DNA of 64,000 bases from Sulfurovum sp. AR (GCF_000296775.1 NZ_AJLE01000009.1:1-64000); one strand, 5' to 3'; positions 20,447 through 29,707 are shown, counted from the first letter of the stretch. Numbers and translations: made by a program. The notes: generated from the letters alone by a model not told the origin.

Positions 20447-20581
20447 CCCAAAACCTTTTCCAGAGGAATTATTTCCTCCCTCTTCTGAAAAGAGGAAGCC
20501 CTTACCCCTCAAAAAAACCATACCATAACACTATCATTTAGCCAACGACAATCCTTTGCATTTTTTTTTGGTTCGTTTTTC

Positions 20582-20602
20582 TATTTGTTGCATCAACAAA
20601 TA
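20582..20602. other. Perfect palindromic inverted repeat in convergent intergenic region
   Basis: TATTTGTTG / CAACAAATA is a 9-bp perfect inverted repeat around CAT, between the FTR-rhodanese gene and the rplT terminator. There is no T tract on either side, so it may be a protein-binding site rather than a terminator. Confidence 0.4.
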
Positions 20603-20652
20603 AAACAAGGAATATAAAGAAATACAAAATGATGATAATTTAGGGAAATATT

Positions 20653-20682
20653 AAAAAAGGGGATGAGGGGCCAAAGCCCCTC
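20653..20682 (-). terminator. Terminator of rpmI-rplT
   Basis: On the minus strand, GAGGGGC / GCCCCTC with a 4-nt loop is followed by ATCCCCTTTTTT, beginning 21 bp after the rplT stop. Confidence 0.85.
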
Positions 20683-20702
20683 AAGAAATAGTCAAGTAAG
20701 AC

Positions 20703-21059
20703 TTATTTAGCAAGCGCAGCTTTAGAAGCTTCCGCTACTTTTGTAAAACTTTCAGGAGCATTCATTGCCATATCAGCAAGAATTTTTCTGTCAAGTTCGA
20801 TATTTGCAAGTTTAAGACCATGCATGAATGTTGAATAGTTCATTCCATTTAATCTTGTAGCTGCATTGATACGAACGATCCAGAGTCTTCTGAAATCTCT
20901 CTTTTTTTGTCTTCTATCTCTGTAAGCATATACTAATGAACGCTCGAGTTGTTCTTTTGCTTTTCTGAAGTGTTTTCTTCTACCGCTGTAGAACCCTCTA
21001 GCTTGTTTTAATAGTCTTTTATGACGTCTGTGTCTTACAACACCAGTTTTTACTCTCAT
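20703..21059 (-). CDS. rplT: 50S ribosomal protein L20
   Basis: The 118-residue basic protein has the L20 pattern: [26 protein letters not shown] at the N-terminus and [24 protein letters not shown] centrally. It binds 23S rRNA early in 50S assembly. Start ATG with AAAGGAAAAACC upstream. It follows rpmI after an unusually long 120-bp structured spacer. Normally infC lies directly upstream of rpmI, but here a mutS7 gene separates them. Confidence 0.98.
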   Translation of the reverse strand: MRVKTGVVRHRRHKRLLKQARGFYSGRRKHFRKAKEQLERSLVYAYRDRRQKKRDFRRLWIVRINAATRLNGMNYSTFMHGLKLANIELDRKILADMAMNAPESFTKVAEASKAALAK

Positions 21060-21179
21060 GGTTTTTCCTTTACCTTAGACTTGTACTGTAACTTTTTAAA
21101 AGCCAGTTTTAGTAGGTGTCAAACATTCTCTCTGTTTGAACTTGCCCCTAATCGGGGGAATGTCTCTGTCAAAGAATGA
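21060..21179 (-). other. Structured rpmI-rplT spacer, possible translational control element
   Basis: The transcript between rpmI and rplT contains nested inverted repeats: ACATTC / GAATGT enclosing CCCC / GGGG. L20 is known to repress its own operon through rRNA-like leader structures in other bacteria. Whether this spacer does so is not shown. Confidence 0.35.
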
Positions 21180-21371
21180 TTAGTTAATCATCTCTTTAAT
21201 GTTTTTTGCATCAGCAGGGTCAACGTGCTTAGGACTTCTCATACTTCTGTGATGTTTACCATCAACTTTAGAAAGGATGTGACTTCTGTACGCCGTACCT
21301 CTTTTGATCTTGCCGCTTTTTTTCACTTTAAAACGCTTTACAGCGCCTTTAACACTTTTCATTTTTGGCAT
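21180..21371 (-). CDS. rpmI: 50S ribosomal protein L35
   Basis: The 63-residue, highly basic protein starts [24 protein letters not shown] and contains the family's RSHIL segment. It has its own promoter at 21432-21443 because mutS7 separates it from infC. It is co-transcribed with rplT. Confidence 0.97.
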   Translation of the reverse strand: MPKMKSVKGAVKRFKVKKSGKIKRGTAYRSHILSKVDGKHHRSMRSPKHVDPADAKNIKEMIN

Positions 21372-21431
21372 ATGCTTACTCCCGTATGGATTTTTTCGAC
21401 CAAACGTACATTTAGTAGAAAATGGGACGGT

Positions 21432-21443
21432 ATTATACCCAAA
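21432..21443 (-). promoter_or_regulatory. Promoter for rpmI-rplT
   Basis: The minus strand reads TTTGGGTATAAT, giving a leader of about 55 nt before the rpmI ATG. Confidence 0.6.
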
Positions 21444-21496
21444 CTATCTAAAATATTTATAAATCCGTTCACTACCGATATCTCTAACCCTATTTG

Positions 21497-21505
21497 TGAT
21501 AGAAT
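21497..21505 (+). promoter_or_regulatory. Extended -10 promoter for mutS7
   Basis: TGATAGAAT lies 13 bp before the chosen ATG. This implies a leader of only a few bases and would explain why no ribosome-binding site is seen. Confidence 0.5.
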
Positions 21506-21518
21506 CTATCTATTAAAA

Positions 21519-24464
21519 ATGAGGGCAGGCGTAGTGGATAGAGTGACCGAAATACTTTCTCAAAAAAAGAAACTTTTAACAGAAGTTTATTTTGATCTGC
21601 AACTGCATTTTGAAGAAAAATACGGGAAAGATGCCCTTGTCCTAATGGAGATAGGTACTTTTTTCGAAGTCTATGAAGTCAACAATGATGAGATGAAAGT
21701 AGGTAAGGCCAAAGAGATCGCCGAACTCCTCAACATACAGCTCACACGCAAAAGCAAAGCTGTGTTGGAAAACTCAGTTTCAAACCCTCTTCTTGCGGGT
21801 GTCCCTGCTGTCTCATTGGACCGTTATCTCTCCCGACTCATCTCTACCAAAAAATATACCATCATCGTCGTCAAACAAAAAGGCGAGATGCCCCATATCA
21901 AACGCTATGTCTCCAACATCATCTCTCCGGGTACAAACTTTGAGTACCTGAGTGAACCCTCTGAGAACAACATCGTCTCTCTACTCATCGTTGAAAACAG
22001 CGGTATCTTCTCTGTAGGCTATGCTGCTATAGATGTGAGTACGGGTAAAACCATCTGTAACGAGATACACTCCACCCGAGATGACAAAACCTATGCTTTG
22101 GATGAAGCGTTCAACCTTTTGCAAACCTATACAACTTCAGAGGTGATCATTACACTGGACAGCAAAGAGATAGACAAAGAGTGGATCATTCACTATTTGG
22201 AGCTCGAGTCTCTGCACTACTCTCTCAATACAAAACGTTTTAAAATACAATTTCAAAATGAACTCTTTACCCGAGTCTTCAACATCAACTCTTTCCTTTC
22301 GAGCATTGAATATCTGGACCTTGAAAGGCACCCATATACCACGGAGTCTTTGGCAGTACTGATCGACTTTATCATCGAACATGATGAGAGTATCATAGAG
22401 AAGATGAATAAGCCCCAGTTCCTGGGGAATAATCGTTATATGTATATAGGCAACAATGCCATGGAACAGCTTTCAGTGATCTCTCGTGATCCTTCTGACA
22501 TCACGTTGCTTGACCTGATCGACAAAACGTCCACCGCTTTTGGTAAACGACTTCTCAAAGAGCGATTGCTCAACCCTATCTGCGATAAAGAATTACTTGA
22601 AAAACGCTATGATCTTACAGAACTGCTACTGCCGAGCATCAATCGTTTTGAGACACACTTAAAGCAGATCTATGACCTTGAGCGTATTACACGGCGAATT
22701 AAACTGCGTAAATTGCATCCCGTAGAACTCACCTACATTGCTATGTCCTTGGACGCCATCCTGAAACTGCTTGATGATGCTCAAAACAATGGGCTTGAGA
22801 TAGAGGGTAACCTCTATGATGAGACACAAGAGATGAGGAAAGTATTAAATGACACGTTTGAACTGGATATATGTGCACGCTTCCGTATAGAACAGATCAA
22901 TGACAACCTGTTTAAAGATGGTGTGTATCCTGCGATTGACAGCATTGTCAAAAGTCAACAAAAAGAAGTCAACAAAATGGAAGATGTAGCCGCACATGTT
23001 GAATCACTCTTTGACCAAGACAAACTATTCTCAGGTACTGCCAAATATACAACGGTCAATTATCTTGAAAGCGAAGGGTATTTTCTCAACCTTACAAAAA
23101 ACCGTTTTACCCTGATAGAAAAGTCTCTCAAAGAGTCCTTCGTGACCATTGACAACGAGCATCACTTTTTTAAAGACTTTCACTATAAATATTTAAAAAA
23201 TGCCGTCAAAGTACAAGCACCGCTTTTTGAAGAGATCACAAGAAACTATGAAGCCTCTCAGGTCAAACTTGTGTCCCTTGTCAAACAGCGCTATATAGAG
23301 AGTCTTGATCTACTTGAAGACAGGTTCTCTTTACTGCTTGACAAGCTGATAGTCTTCATCGCTGACATCGATGTTGCGATCTCCAATGCAAAATGCAGCA
23401 AAACGATGAATCTCTCCCGTCCGATCATAGAAGAGGGTAATTTCTATGAGGCCACAGCACTGCGCCATCCTATTATCGAGTCCAATGATGAAAGAGGGAT
23501 CTATGTGCCCAATGATGTGTTTTTAGGCCAAAACAATGGTACCATACACAATCACATTACCCTCAATGCCAGTAACGGAGAGGATGTACTAGGCACGCTT
23601 CTGTATGGTATTAACTCTTCAGGAAAATCCTCATTGATGAAAAGTATAGGGATCTCAGTGGTACTGGCACAGGCCGGTTTTTTTGTACCTGCGGTGGAAC
23701 TTCGTTTTGGTCTCTATGACAAACTCTTTACACGCATCGTTTCACAAGACAATCTTTACAAAGGGTTGTCAACCTTTGCCGTGGAGATGATGGAGCTCAA
23801 AAACATCTTTAACCGTGCGAATGAGCGCTCTTTGATCTTGGGGGATGAGATAAGCCAAGGGACGGAAACAGAATCTGCGCTTGCGATCGTTTCAAGTGCT
23901 ATACTCAAACTTATTTCATTGAGATCGACCTTTATCTTTGCTACACACTTGCATCAGTTAGGAAATATACCTCAGCTTCAAAATATGAAACAGCTTATCT
24001 TCCTGCATTTGGGGATCAAGTATGATGAGAGTAATGATACCCTTATCTATAACCGTGTACTGCAGTTAGGTATGGGAGATAGTCTTTACGGACTGGAATT
24101 TGCCAAATCGCTCCATATGGACAGTGAATTTCTCAACATGGCACAGACCATACGAGAAAATCTGAACAATAGCGGAAGCGACATTAAAAAACTGCGTAAA
24201 CAAAAAAGCAGTAAATACAATAAAGACCTTTACCTCAGTAAGTGTGCCTTATGTGAAGAGAGTGTAGAAGATGTCCATCATATCGCTGAACAGAAGCATG
24301 CAAATGAAGAAGGACAGATAGACCACTTCCATAAAAACCACAAATACAATCTCATCCCTCTATGTAAAAATCATCATAATCTGGTACATGAAGGGAAGAT
24401 CAATATCTCTGGATTTGTCATGACAAGTGAAGGGTTAAAACTGCATTATGAAATCAAGAGCTAA
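21519..24464 (+). CDS. MutS7-type mismatch-repair ATPase with C-terminal HNH endonuclease
   Basis: Start chosen at 21519: the frame stays open further upstream, but that part is antisense to rpmI. The 981-residue protein has a MutS mismatch-recognition domain with GTFFEVYE (F48-x-E50, equivalent to the F-x-E mismatch wedge). Lever and clamp regions follow, then the ATPase with Walker [10 protein letters not shown] (about residue 697) and Walker [13 protein letters not shown]. The tail has an HNH nuclease: [28 protein letters not shown]. This architecture is the MutS7 subfamily known from Epsilonproteobacteria, octocoral mitochondria and giant viruses. It sits alone, opposite in strand, inside the thrS-infC-rpmI-rplT locus. 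The linked nuclease may replace a separate MutL-type incision; that is inference. Confidence 0.93.
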   Translation: MRAGVVDRVTEILSQKKKLLTEVYFDLQLHFEEKYGKDALVLMEIGTFFEVYEVNNDEMKVGKAKEIAELLNIQLTRKSKAVLENSVSNPLLAGVPAVSLDRYLSRLISTKKYTIIVVKQKGEMPHIKRYVSNIISPGTNFEYLSEPSENNIVSLLIVENSGIFSVGYAAIDVSTGKTICNEIHSTRDDKTYALDEAFNLLQTYTTSEVIITLDSKEIDKEWIIHYLELESLHYSLNTKRFKIQFQNELFTRVFNINSFLSSIEYLDLERHPYTTESLAVLIDFIIEHDESIIEKMNKPQFLGNNRYMYIGNNAMEQLSVISRDPSDITLLDLIDKTSTAFGKRLLKERLLNPICDKELLEKRYDLTELLLPSINRFETHLKQIYDLERITRRIKLRKLHPVELTYIAMSLDAILKLLDDAQNNGLEIEGNLYDETQEMRKVLNDTFELDICARFRIEQINDNLFKDGVYPAIDSIVKSQQKEVNKMEDVAAHVESLFDQDKLFSGTAKYTTVNYLESEGYFLNLTKNRFTLIEKSLKESFVTIDNEHHFFKDFHYKYLKNAVKVQAPLFEEITRNYEASQVKLVSLVKQRYIESLDLLEDRFSLLLDKLIVFIADIDVAISNAKCSKTMNLSRPIIEEGNFYEATALRHPIIESNDERGIYVPNDVFLGQNNGTIHNHITLNASNGEDVLGTLLYGINSSGKSSLMKSIGISVVLAQAGFFVPAVELRFGLYDKLFTRIVSQDNLYKGLSTFAVEMMELKNIFNRANERSLILGDEISQGTETESALAIVSSAILKLISLRSTFIFATHLHQLGNIPQLQNMKQLIFLHLGIKYDESNDTLIYNRVLQLGMGDSLYGLEFAKSLHMDSEFLNMAQTIRENLNNSGSDIKKLRKQKSSKYNKDLYLSKCALCEESVEDVHHIAEQKHANEEGQIDHFHKNHKYNLIPLCKNHHNLVHEGKINISGFVMTSEGLKLHYEIKS

Positions 24465-24510
24465 AGCTCAGTGCATGTGAGGAATTAAATTCCGAATCGT
24501 ACAAAGATTA

Positions 24511-24540
24511 ACGCAAACCAAAATAGGTTTAGCGTATTTT
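24511..24540 (+). terminator. Terminator between convergent mutS7 and infC
   Basis: ACGCAAACC / GGTTTAGCGT (one bulge, 6-nt loop) is followed by ATTTTAGGTTTT on the plus strand. It could serve both convergent transcripts. Confidence 0.5.
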
Positions 24541-24570
24541 AGGTTTTGAGAGATTGTAATAAATCTATTG

Positions 24571-25119
24571 TTACTTTTTAAGTGGGGTTACATACATATT
24601 GATGTAACGTCCCTCTTGTGTAGGTTTACTCTCCAGGTTTCCGATATCTTCAAGCATAGGCCAGACACGGTTCAGTACCTCTACGCCCCATTCAGGGTTT
24701 GCCATCTCACGTCCTCTAAGGAACACACGAAGTTTTACATGCTTTCCTTTTTCCAGGAACTCTCTGGCATGTTTCACTTTATAGGCGATGTCATTTTCAG
24801 CGATTTTACAAGAGAACTTGACCTCTTTGACATCTATCGTCTTTTGCTTCTTTTTTGCTTCTTTTTTCTTTTTCTCAAGTTCGTATTTATGTTTGCCGTA
24901 ATCCATAATTTTAGCAACAGGAGGTTTAGCATCAGGAGACATAAGAACAAGATCTAAACCTTTCTCTTCTGCTATTTGCAGTGCTTCAGACTTAGAAATG
25001 ATACCAAGTTGTTCGCCATCATCACTTAGTACTCTAAGTTCATTGACCCTAATAGCATCATTCATGATGACATCATCAGCTTTTTTTCTACCTCTGTTTC
25101 TATCGTGTTGTTTACTCAA
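24571..25119 (-). CDS. infC: Translation initiation factor IF-3
   Basis: The 182-residue protein has the IF-3 N-domain (INELRV-like [21 protein letters not shown]), a Lys-rich linker ([14 protein letters not shown]) and the C-domain ([37 protein letters not shown]). The start is TTG, overlapping the thrS stop as TTGA, with AAGAAGG upstream. Non-AUG starts at infC are known to allow IF-3 to police its own translation, and this fits that pattern. An ATG at residue 19 (MNDAIRV) is an alternative but leaves a shorter protein. Confidence 0.96.
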   Translation of the reverse strand: MSKQHDRNRGRKKADDVIMNDAIRVNELRVLSDDGEQLGIISKSEALQIAEEKGLDLVLMSPDAKPPVAKIMDYGKHKYELEKKKKEAKKKQKTIDVKEVKFSCKIAENDIAYKVKHAREFLEKGKHVKLRVFLRGREMANPEWGVEVLNRVWPMLEDIGNLESKPTQEGRYINMYVTPLKK

Positions 25120-26930
25120 ATTTTACCTTCTTGAAGTTGTTGTGTTAATTTTACCATAAATTCTTCTTGCGTAAGATTATACTGTTCTTTGGCTCTTCTG
25201 TCACGAATTGCGACCGTTTTATTTGCCACTTCTTCATCACCAATGATCACTACGTACGGCACACGCTGCTTTTCTGCGTTACGTACACGTTTGTTAAGAG
25301 AATCATTTTTGTCATAGACTTCAGCATCCATTCCCTCTTGCACCAATCTTTTCTTAAGTGCATAGGCATAATCTGCATGTGTATCAGCGATAGGAACAAA
25401 AATGACCTGTACCGGAGCCAGGAAGAAAGGGAACTCCCCGGCATAGTGCTCCGTAAGGATACCAATGAAACGTTCAAATGATCCCAAGATCGCTCTGTGT
25501 ATCATCACCGGTTTCTTACGTGTGTTGTCATCTCCAACGTACTCAACCTCAAAACGTTCAGGGAGATTGAAATCTACCTGTATCGTACCACACTGCCATT
25601 TACGTCCAATCGCATCCGTGATCTTAATGTCTATCTTAGGGCCATAAAATGCACCCCCACCTTCATCGATGGTAAATGGTAGATTATTGCCATTCAGTGC
25701 ATCTTTGAGACCCTGTGTTGCCAATTCCCATACATCATCATCACCGATCGCTTTTTCCGGCTTGGTTGCGACTTCCATCGTATACTCAAATCCAAAGAGT
25801 TTCATCACTGAATCCACAAACTCTACGACGTCAAGGACCTCAGCAGCGATCTGGTTTGGTTCACAGAAGATATGTGCATCATCCTGCGTAAATTCACGTA
25901 CACGTAGAAGCCCGTGTAGAACACCCGACTTTTCATGACGATGCACCACACCATACTCATAATAACGTAACGGAAGATCACGATAACTTTTTGGTGTCTG
26001 TTTAAAGACTTGGATATGCCCTAAACAGTTCATCGGCTTGATCCCATACTCCTGTTCATCGATCGTCGTAAGGTACATATTTTCACCGTAACATGCATAA
26101 TGCCCGGAAATTCTCCACATATCCGCCTTAAGGATCTCTGGTCCTCTTACAGGTTCATAACCGCGTGTAAGGTGTGCTTTGTGCAGGATACTCTCTAACT
26201 TATAACGGAGTTTTGCACCTTTTGGCATCCAGAACGGAAGCCCTTGACCTGCGGCGTCATTGAACATAAAGAGTTCCATCTCATGACCTATCTTTCTATG
26301 GTCACGCTTTTTAGCCTCTTCAAGCATCTCCAGGTGTGCTTTCAGTGTCTCTTTGTCTGCAAAAGCCACACCGTAGATACGTGTCAGCATCTCTGCATTT
26401 TCATCACCGCCAAGGTATGCCCCTGCCACACGTGTCAGTTTGAAGTTATGCAAGAAACGGAGTGCCGGTACGTGAGGTCCACGACAGAGGTCTTCAAAAT
26501 CACCCTGCTTATAGATAGAGAGCGTATCATCTTCGATACGAGACATGACCTTTTGTTTCAGATCATCATCAGCAAACTTTTCCATCGCTTCGGCTTTGCT
26601 CATTTCGTACTTTTCGATCTTGTACTTCTTCTTGATGAGCTCTTTCATCTTCTTTTCGATCGCTTTAAGATCATTCTCACCTATCTGCTGATCGACTCTG
26701 AAGTCATAGTAGAAACCTTCATCTACCACAGGACCGACAAAGAACTGTGAGTTAGGATAAAGTTCTGTGATAGCCTGGGCCATAAGGTGCGCTGTAGAGT
26801 GACGTACTATCTCTAAAGAAGCTTCGGAATTGTCATACTCTATAGGTGTTGCTGTACAGTTTTCTCCTGCACTCTGTGTATCAATAATATTGCCTTGGTC
26901 ATCTATATAACCGATAAGATTTTCACTCAA
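25116..26930 (-). CDS. thrS: Threonyl-tRNA synthetase
   Basis: The 604-residue class II synthetase has an editing domain with [10 protein letters not shown], catalytic motif 2 [15 protein letters not shown] with [13 protein letters not shown], the zinc-ligand Cys in MNCLGH, and a C-terminal anticodon-binding domain ([12 protein letters not shown]). It lacks most of the TGS domain seen in E. coli ThrRS, consistent with the shorter length. Start is TTG with AAAGGG upstream. A TTGGCTATAAT promoter lies about 50 bp upstream, and it is translationally coupled to infC by a 4-bp overlap. Confidence 0.98.
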   Translation of the reverse strand: MSENLIGYIDDQGNIIDTQSAGENCTATPIEYDNSEASLEIVRHSTAHLMAQAITELYPNSQFFVGPVVDEGFYYDFRVDQQIGENDLKAIEKKMKELIKKKYKIEKYEMSKAEAMEKFADDDLKQKVMSRIEDDTLSIYKQGDFEDLCRGPHVPALRFLHNFKLTRVAGAYLGGDENAEMLTRIYGVAFADKETLKAHLEMLEEAKKRDHRKIGHEMELFMFNDAAGQGLPFWMPKGAKLRYKLESILHKAHLTRGYEPVRGPEILKADMWRISGHYACYGENMYLTTIDEQEYGIKPMNCLGHIQVFKQTPKSYRDLPLRYYEYGVVHRHEKSGVLHGLLRVREFTQDDAHIFCEPNQIAAEVLDVVEFVDSVMKLFGFEYTMEVATKPEKAIGDDDVWELATQGLKDALNGNNLPFTIDEGGGAFYGPKIDIKITDAIGRKWQCGTIQVDFNLPERFEVEYVGDDNTRKKPVMIHRAILGSFERFIGILTEHYAGEFPFFLAPVQVIFVPIADTHADYAYALKKRLVQEGMDAEVYDKNDSLNKRVRNAEKQRVPYVVIIGDEEVANKTVAIRDRRAKEQYNLTQEEFMVKLTQQLQEGKI

Positions 26931-26981
26931 ATTAACCCTTTGTGTTATCGCCGCTTACTATGCAGCGTTAAAAATGTGGCT

Positions 26982-26992
26982 ATTATAGCCAA
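26982..26992 (-). promoter_or_regulatory. Extended -10 promoter of thrS-infC
   Basis: The minus strand reads TTGGCTATAAT. The -10 is embedded in the palindrome TGGCTATTATAGCCA. Confidence 0.6.
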
Positions 26993-27051
26993 AAGTTGGA
27001 TAGAAAGAAATTAATGGAAGAAAGAGGCGGATTTTTCGCACAGGCACATCC

Positions 27052-27480
27052 TTAATCATTCAATATTTTTATCAGCCCCATTGGTGCATAGGCAGCCATA
27101 GGACCGCCTGCTACCCATTTTTTCATTGCAAGTTTTCCCCGTAACGCATAATTACTGCCATCATCTGTGTCTCTTATGTCATCACAGTATTTCAATAATT
27201 CTTGGGCTTGCTCCATGTCATTTTCTGTAAAGTTTTTTAATAGATAGTGTGTACGTATTTTGAGTATATCTTTTTCGTTGAGTTGATAAGTTTGTGCGAT
27301 ATAATCCATCACTCCCATAAAGTAGCCAAAGATCATTGCATGTTTATTCTTGTCATCAAGCAAAAAGGGATTATTCATCTTGGGCATAGCAAGAGAGGCC
27401 TCAGTAAAGGCACTTAACTCTTCATATATTTTTTCATAAGGTACTGTATCTTTCGTTTTGAGAAAGTCAAATAGTCCCAA
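27052..27480 (-). CDS. Hypothetical helical protein
   Basis: This 142-residue soluble protein begins MGLFDFLKTKDT, a motif common among small cytoplasmic proteins of unknown function. The rest is predicted helical and ends in an unusual Gly/Ala-rich segment (WVAGGPMAAYAPMGLI). It sits between thrS and the remnant tRNA-Val copy, outside the TIR element. There is no clear family and no operon partner. Confidence 0.7.
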   Translation of the reverse strand: MGLFDFLKTKDTVPYEKIYEELSAFTEASLAMPKMNNPFLLDDKNKHAMIFGYFMGVMDYIAQTYQLNEKDILKIRTHYLLKNFTENDMEQAQELLKYCDDIRDTDDGSNYALRGKLAMKKWVAGGPMAAYAPMGLIKILND

Positions 27481-27625
27481 AATAACCCCTGTAAATCAAT
27501 TTGATATAGAAACTATAGCATAAAAACGTCACATTATATCAAATAATATTGTGTAATACAAAATAAATATCAAGATGTGAAGTTAAGAAAAGTTTTGGAG
27601 GATAATCAATGGTATAAAAAAAGTA

Positions 27626-27672
27626 AGTGGTGATCACGATTGGACTTGAACCAACGACTTCTTCCATGTCAA
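27626..27672 (-). repeat. Left attachment-site copy (3' remnant of tRNA-Val)
   Basis: This sequence is identical over 47 bp to 28900-28946, spanning CCA, acceptor 3' strand, T-arm, variable loop and part of the anticodon arm. The next bases (AAAAGCG) no longer match a tRNA. Confidence 0.9.
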
Positions 27673-27694
27673 AAAAGCGACCATTTTCCTACAT

Positions 27695-27783
27695 GCCCTA
27701 TTTTTCGGGCCTTACTGGGGTCAACTAATAAAACTTTCCACCGCATTTGGGGGTAAAAAGGGGAAAGTAGGGGGGAAAGTTTT
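27695..27783. other. Element end with G-rich direct and inverted repeats
   Basis: This segment holds a small GCCC/GGGC hairpin (27695-27710), AAAACTTTCC (27730-27739), GGGGAAAGT (27760-27768) and GGGGGAAAGTTTT (27771-27783). The last 13-mer recurs exactly at 28810-28822 near the other end, followed by another GGGGGAAAGT. Placement near both att repeats suggests arm-type recombinase sites or a deletion scar. Confidence 0.45.
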
Positions 27784-27807
27784 ATAGAACAAAATCTATA
27801 CAATCTT

Positions 27808-28668
27808 TCAATTTATAATCCCAATGGCTTTTAAATCTTTTTGGATACTCCATGCTACTTCCTCTACTGAATTATTGTATTGTTTATACACAAAACCACT
27901 CAAATCACTTGGCAACATTACACCACCAGTATAAAGACAACACACTCTATTTCTTCCTAAACTTCCTATAAAATAACCAAATTCGAATATTACATTTGGT
28001 CTTGCTCTTTTTTCTTTTTTCCTATCTTGATCAGCTAGGGATTCTTCACTTTCTAAATAAGCGATCTCATCGGGTGTGAGTAAAATAAACGCATAACCAA
28101 CATCTTTTCCATGTTTTTCAAATTTCTCTATTACTGTTTGGCCTTCATCAGCTTGACGATGCAATACAATAGTTTCTAAGCCCATATCCTGAAGTAAAAT
28201 CTCAAGATTTGTTTTTGCTAACTCATCTCTGCCATGAACAATAAAAACTTTATTGCTTGGTGAATTTTTATTATCAGTTTGAGCATTATTAGATGATGAA
28301 TCCAAAGAAATCAATTCAAGCCTTTCAATTATAGATTCTATTCTATGGATTTTTTCTTTTACATCATCTAGAAAATTACTTATTATTACACGAAACGGTG
28401 GATTAATGGGAAAAGAAGCACTTCTAAATCTTGAATACTTTTTAGCTTCTTCTTCAGTAGAAAAAATTCTTCTTAAATACTCATTGTTATATTCATCCCA
28501 TTTTTTATACTCTCTTCTTACTTCAGAAAGTTGTAATTGATTTGTTATTGGTAATTTTAAAAGTTCTTGCCCTTTTTCAATTCTCTTTTGTAATTTTTGT
28601 TCTGCTTCTTGTTTAGAAACTTTTAGTTCTGGAAGAACTTTTTCATCTATATGACTTACTTTCCCCAT
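27808..28668 (-). CDS. TIR-domain protein (PF10137-type, Pycsar/CAP12-like effector)
   Basis: This 286-residue protein has an N-terminal charged helical region (about residues 1-140) with coiled-coil character. A C-terminal TIR-like nucleotide-binding domain follows: KVFIVHGRDELAK, GLETIVLHRQADEGQTVIEKFEKH, YAFILLTPDE, and RARPNVIFEFGYFIGSLGRNRVCCLY. The Glu in FEFGYFIG is the likely NADase residue. This family includes TIR effectors of anti-phage systems that degrade NAD+ once triggered. No cyclase, sensor or Argonaute partner is adjacent, so it may act alone, with its N-terminal region as sensor. A TGATATAAT promoter and AGGAAAG site precede the start. Confidence 0.88.
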   Translation of the reverse strand: MGKVSHIDEKVLPELKVSKQEAEQKLQKRIEKGQELLKLPITNQLQLSEVRREYKKWDEYNNEYLRRIFSTEEEAKKYSRFRSASFPINPPFRVIISNFLDDVKEKIHRIESIIERLELISLDSSSNNAQTDNKNSPSNKVFIVHGRDELAKTNLEILLQDMGLETIVLHRQADEGQTVIEKFEKHGKDVGYAFILLTPDEIAYLESEESLADQDRKKEKRARPNVIFEFGYFIGSLGRNRVCCLYTGGVMLPSDLSGFVYKQYNNSVEEVAWSIQKDLKAIGIIN

Positions 28669-28694
28669 CTTTCCTACCTTTTATGCTTTAATAA

Positions 28695-28703
28695 ATTATA
28701 TCA
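28695..28703 (-). promoter_or_regulatory. Extended -10 promoter of the TIR gene
   Basis: The minus strand reads TGATATAAT, about 27 bp before the ATG, so the gene is expressed from inside the element. Confidence 0.55.
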
Positions 28704-28899
28704 CCTGTTTCTTTTTATTTACATAGTCTATTTTATATGATATTTTAGTATCGTTTGTGGTTACATTTTTTGTTCGATGCTTAGATTCTGATCTAAAAAG
28801 ATGATTTTAGGGGGAAAGTTTTGGGGGAAAGTCATTATTTTAAAAACGATTTTAAAAATTGTGTAATCTCTTCAAAGTATGGACACAGGGGAGGTTTCG

Positions 28900-28946
28900 A
28901 GTGGTGATCACGATTGGACTTGAACCAACGACTTCTTCCATGTCAA
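28900..28946 (-). repeat. Right attachment-site copy within intact tRNA-Val
   Basis: Exact 47-bp match to 27626-27672. It extends from one base beyond the encoded CCA into the anticodon loop. Confidence 0.9.
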
Positions 28947-28977
28947 GGAAGTACTCTACCAACTGAGTTACGCGATC
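28902..28977 (-). tRNA. tRNA-Val (anticodon GAC)
   Basis: The acceptor stem GATCGCG/CGTGATC has one G-T pair, the anticodon arm is CTTCC-TTGACAT-GGAAG (GAC), the T-arm is GTTGGTTCAAGTCCAAT, and CCA is encoded. The tRNA is intact and serves as integration site of the TIR element on its 3' side. Confidence 0.95.
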
Positions 28978-29010
28978 ATTGAACAAAACAGAGATGTTTT
29001 GCAGGTTGAA

Positions 29011-29021
29011 AGTATAGCCAA
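29011..29021 (-). promoter_or_regulatory. Extended -10 promoter of tRNA-Val
   Basis: The minus strand reads TTGGCTATACT, 34 bp before the tRNA 5' end. Confidence 0.5.
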
Positions 29022-29044
29022 CAGATACTTAAAAATGAGGCGAC

Positions 29045-29680
29045 TTAGTCTTCACAGACCCAGGCGCTCTCCGAACAGAGTCTATCCAGATATTCACTGG
29101 CTTCGCTTTTCCCTGCGATCAACGCTTTTTTAAAGTTGTCATAGGCTTTCATTTTATCGTGCGTGATACCCTCTCCCCATGCATAGAGTACAGCTACATT
29201 GACCTGTGCAGCATTGTCACCCATACTCGCTGCTTTTTGAAACAGTTCAAACGCCTTTTGCTGATCCTGCTTCACACCTTTGCCTTCCATATACAAGGCA
29301 GCGAGATTGTTATAGGCCTGCACAATACCTGATTCTACGGCTTTCTCATACCAGTATCGTGCTTTTTCATACCCATGGGCATCTGTCTCTCCGGCACTGT
29401 GATAGAGTTGTGCCAAATTGTACTGCGCAGGTCCATTGCCCTGTTTTGCCGCTTTTTCATACCATTTTTTCGCTTTGTCAAGGTCTTTCTGGACACCTTT
29501 TCCATTCGCATAGATAAGCCCGACATTGTATTGTGCCTTTGCATCATCTTTTTTGGCTAATTCATAAAAGGTATTCAGAGCTTTGATGTAACCGCCATTG
29601 TTATAGTCCTCTACCGCCTGATTGAAATCATTGGCCAAAAGAGTGACTGTAGCGATGATAAACATAGATAAAAATTTCAT
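29045..29680 (-). CDS. Exported Sel1-repeat (SLR) protein
   Basis: This 211-residue protein has a short signal peptide ending LLAND. Four Sel1-like repeats of about 36 residues follow a TPR-like first helix pair. Each reads A.Y.L...Y..GKGV..D..KA..W..KAA..G. A C-terminal pair of Cys in CSESAWVCED may form a disulfide. Such secreted SLR proteins are abundant in Campylobacterota (the Hcp family of Helicobacter) and mediate protein-protein contacts. It lies 27 bp after dapF, probably in the same operon. Confidence 0.88.
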   Translation of the reverse strand: MKFLSMFIIATVTLLANDFNQAVEDYNNGGYIKALNTFYELAKKDDAKAQYNVGLIYANGKGVQKDLDKAKKWYEKAAKQGNGPAQYNLAQLYHSAGETDAHGYEKARYWYEKAVESGIVQAYNNLAALYMEGKGVKQDQQKAFELFQKAASMGDNAAQVNVAVLYAWGEGITHDKMKAYDNFKKALIAGKSEASEYLDRLCSESAWVCED

Positions 29681-29707
29681 AACTTCCTCTTTAAACTAAC
29701 AGATTGA

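Larger units (their letters stand above)
27626..28946. mobile_element. 1.27-kb tRNA-Val-inserted element carrying a TIR gene
   Basis: A 47-bp exact direct repeat of the tRNA-Val 3' half lies 1274 bp from the same sequence in the intact tRNA. The intact tRNA-Val is at the right; the left copy is a 3' remnant that diverges inside the anticodon loop. The T7 tract expected just after a tRNA (plus strand 27614-27624, read on minus) follows the remnant, not the intact gene. This indicates that DNA was inserted at the tRNA's original 3' flank. Inside is one gene (TIR) with its own promoter and no integrase. It may be a decayed island or an element mobilised in trans. Confidence 0.85.

Noticed and set aside
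20582-20602. Terminator for the FTR-rhodanese operon
   Set aside because: The palindrome is perfect but is not followed by a T tract on either strand, so it is listed only as an inverted repeat.
21225-21518. Upstream extension of the mutS7 frame
   Set aside because: It is antisense to rpmI and its promoter, does not resemble any MutS N-terminus, and a promoter-like TGATAGAAT lies just before the ATG at 21519.
27626-27700. Second functional tRNA-Val
   Set aside because: Only the 3' half matches; the sequence diverges in the anticodon loop and cannot form the D-arm or acceptor stem.
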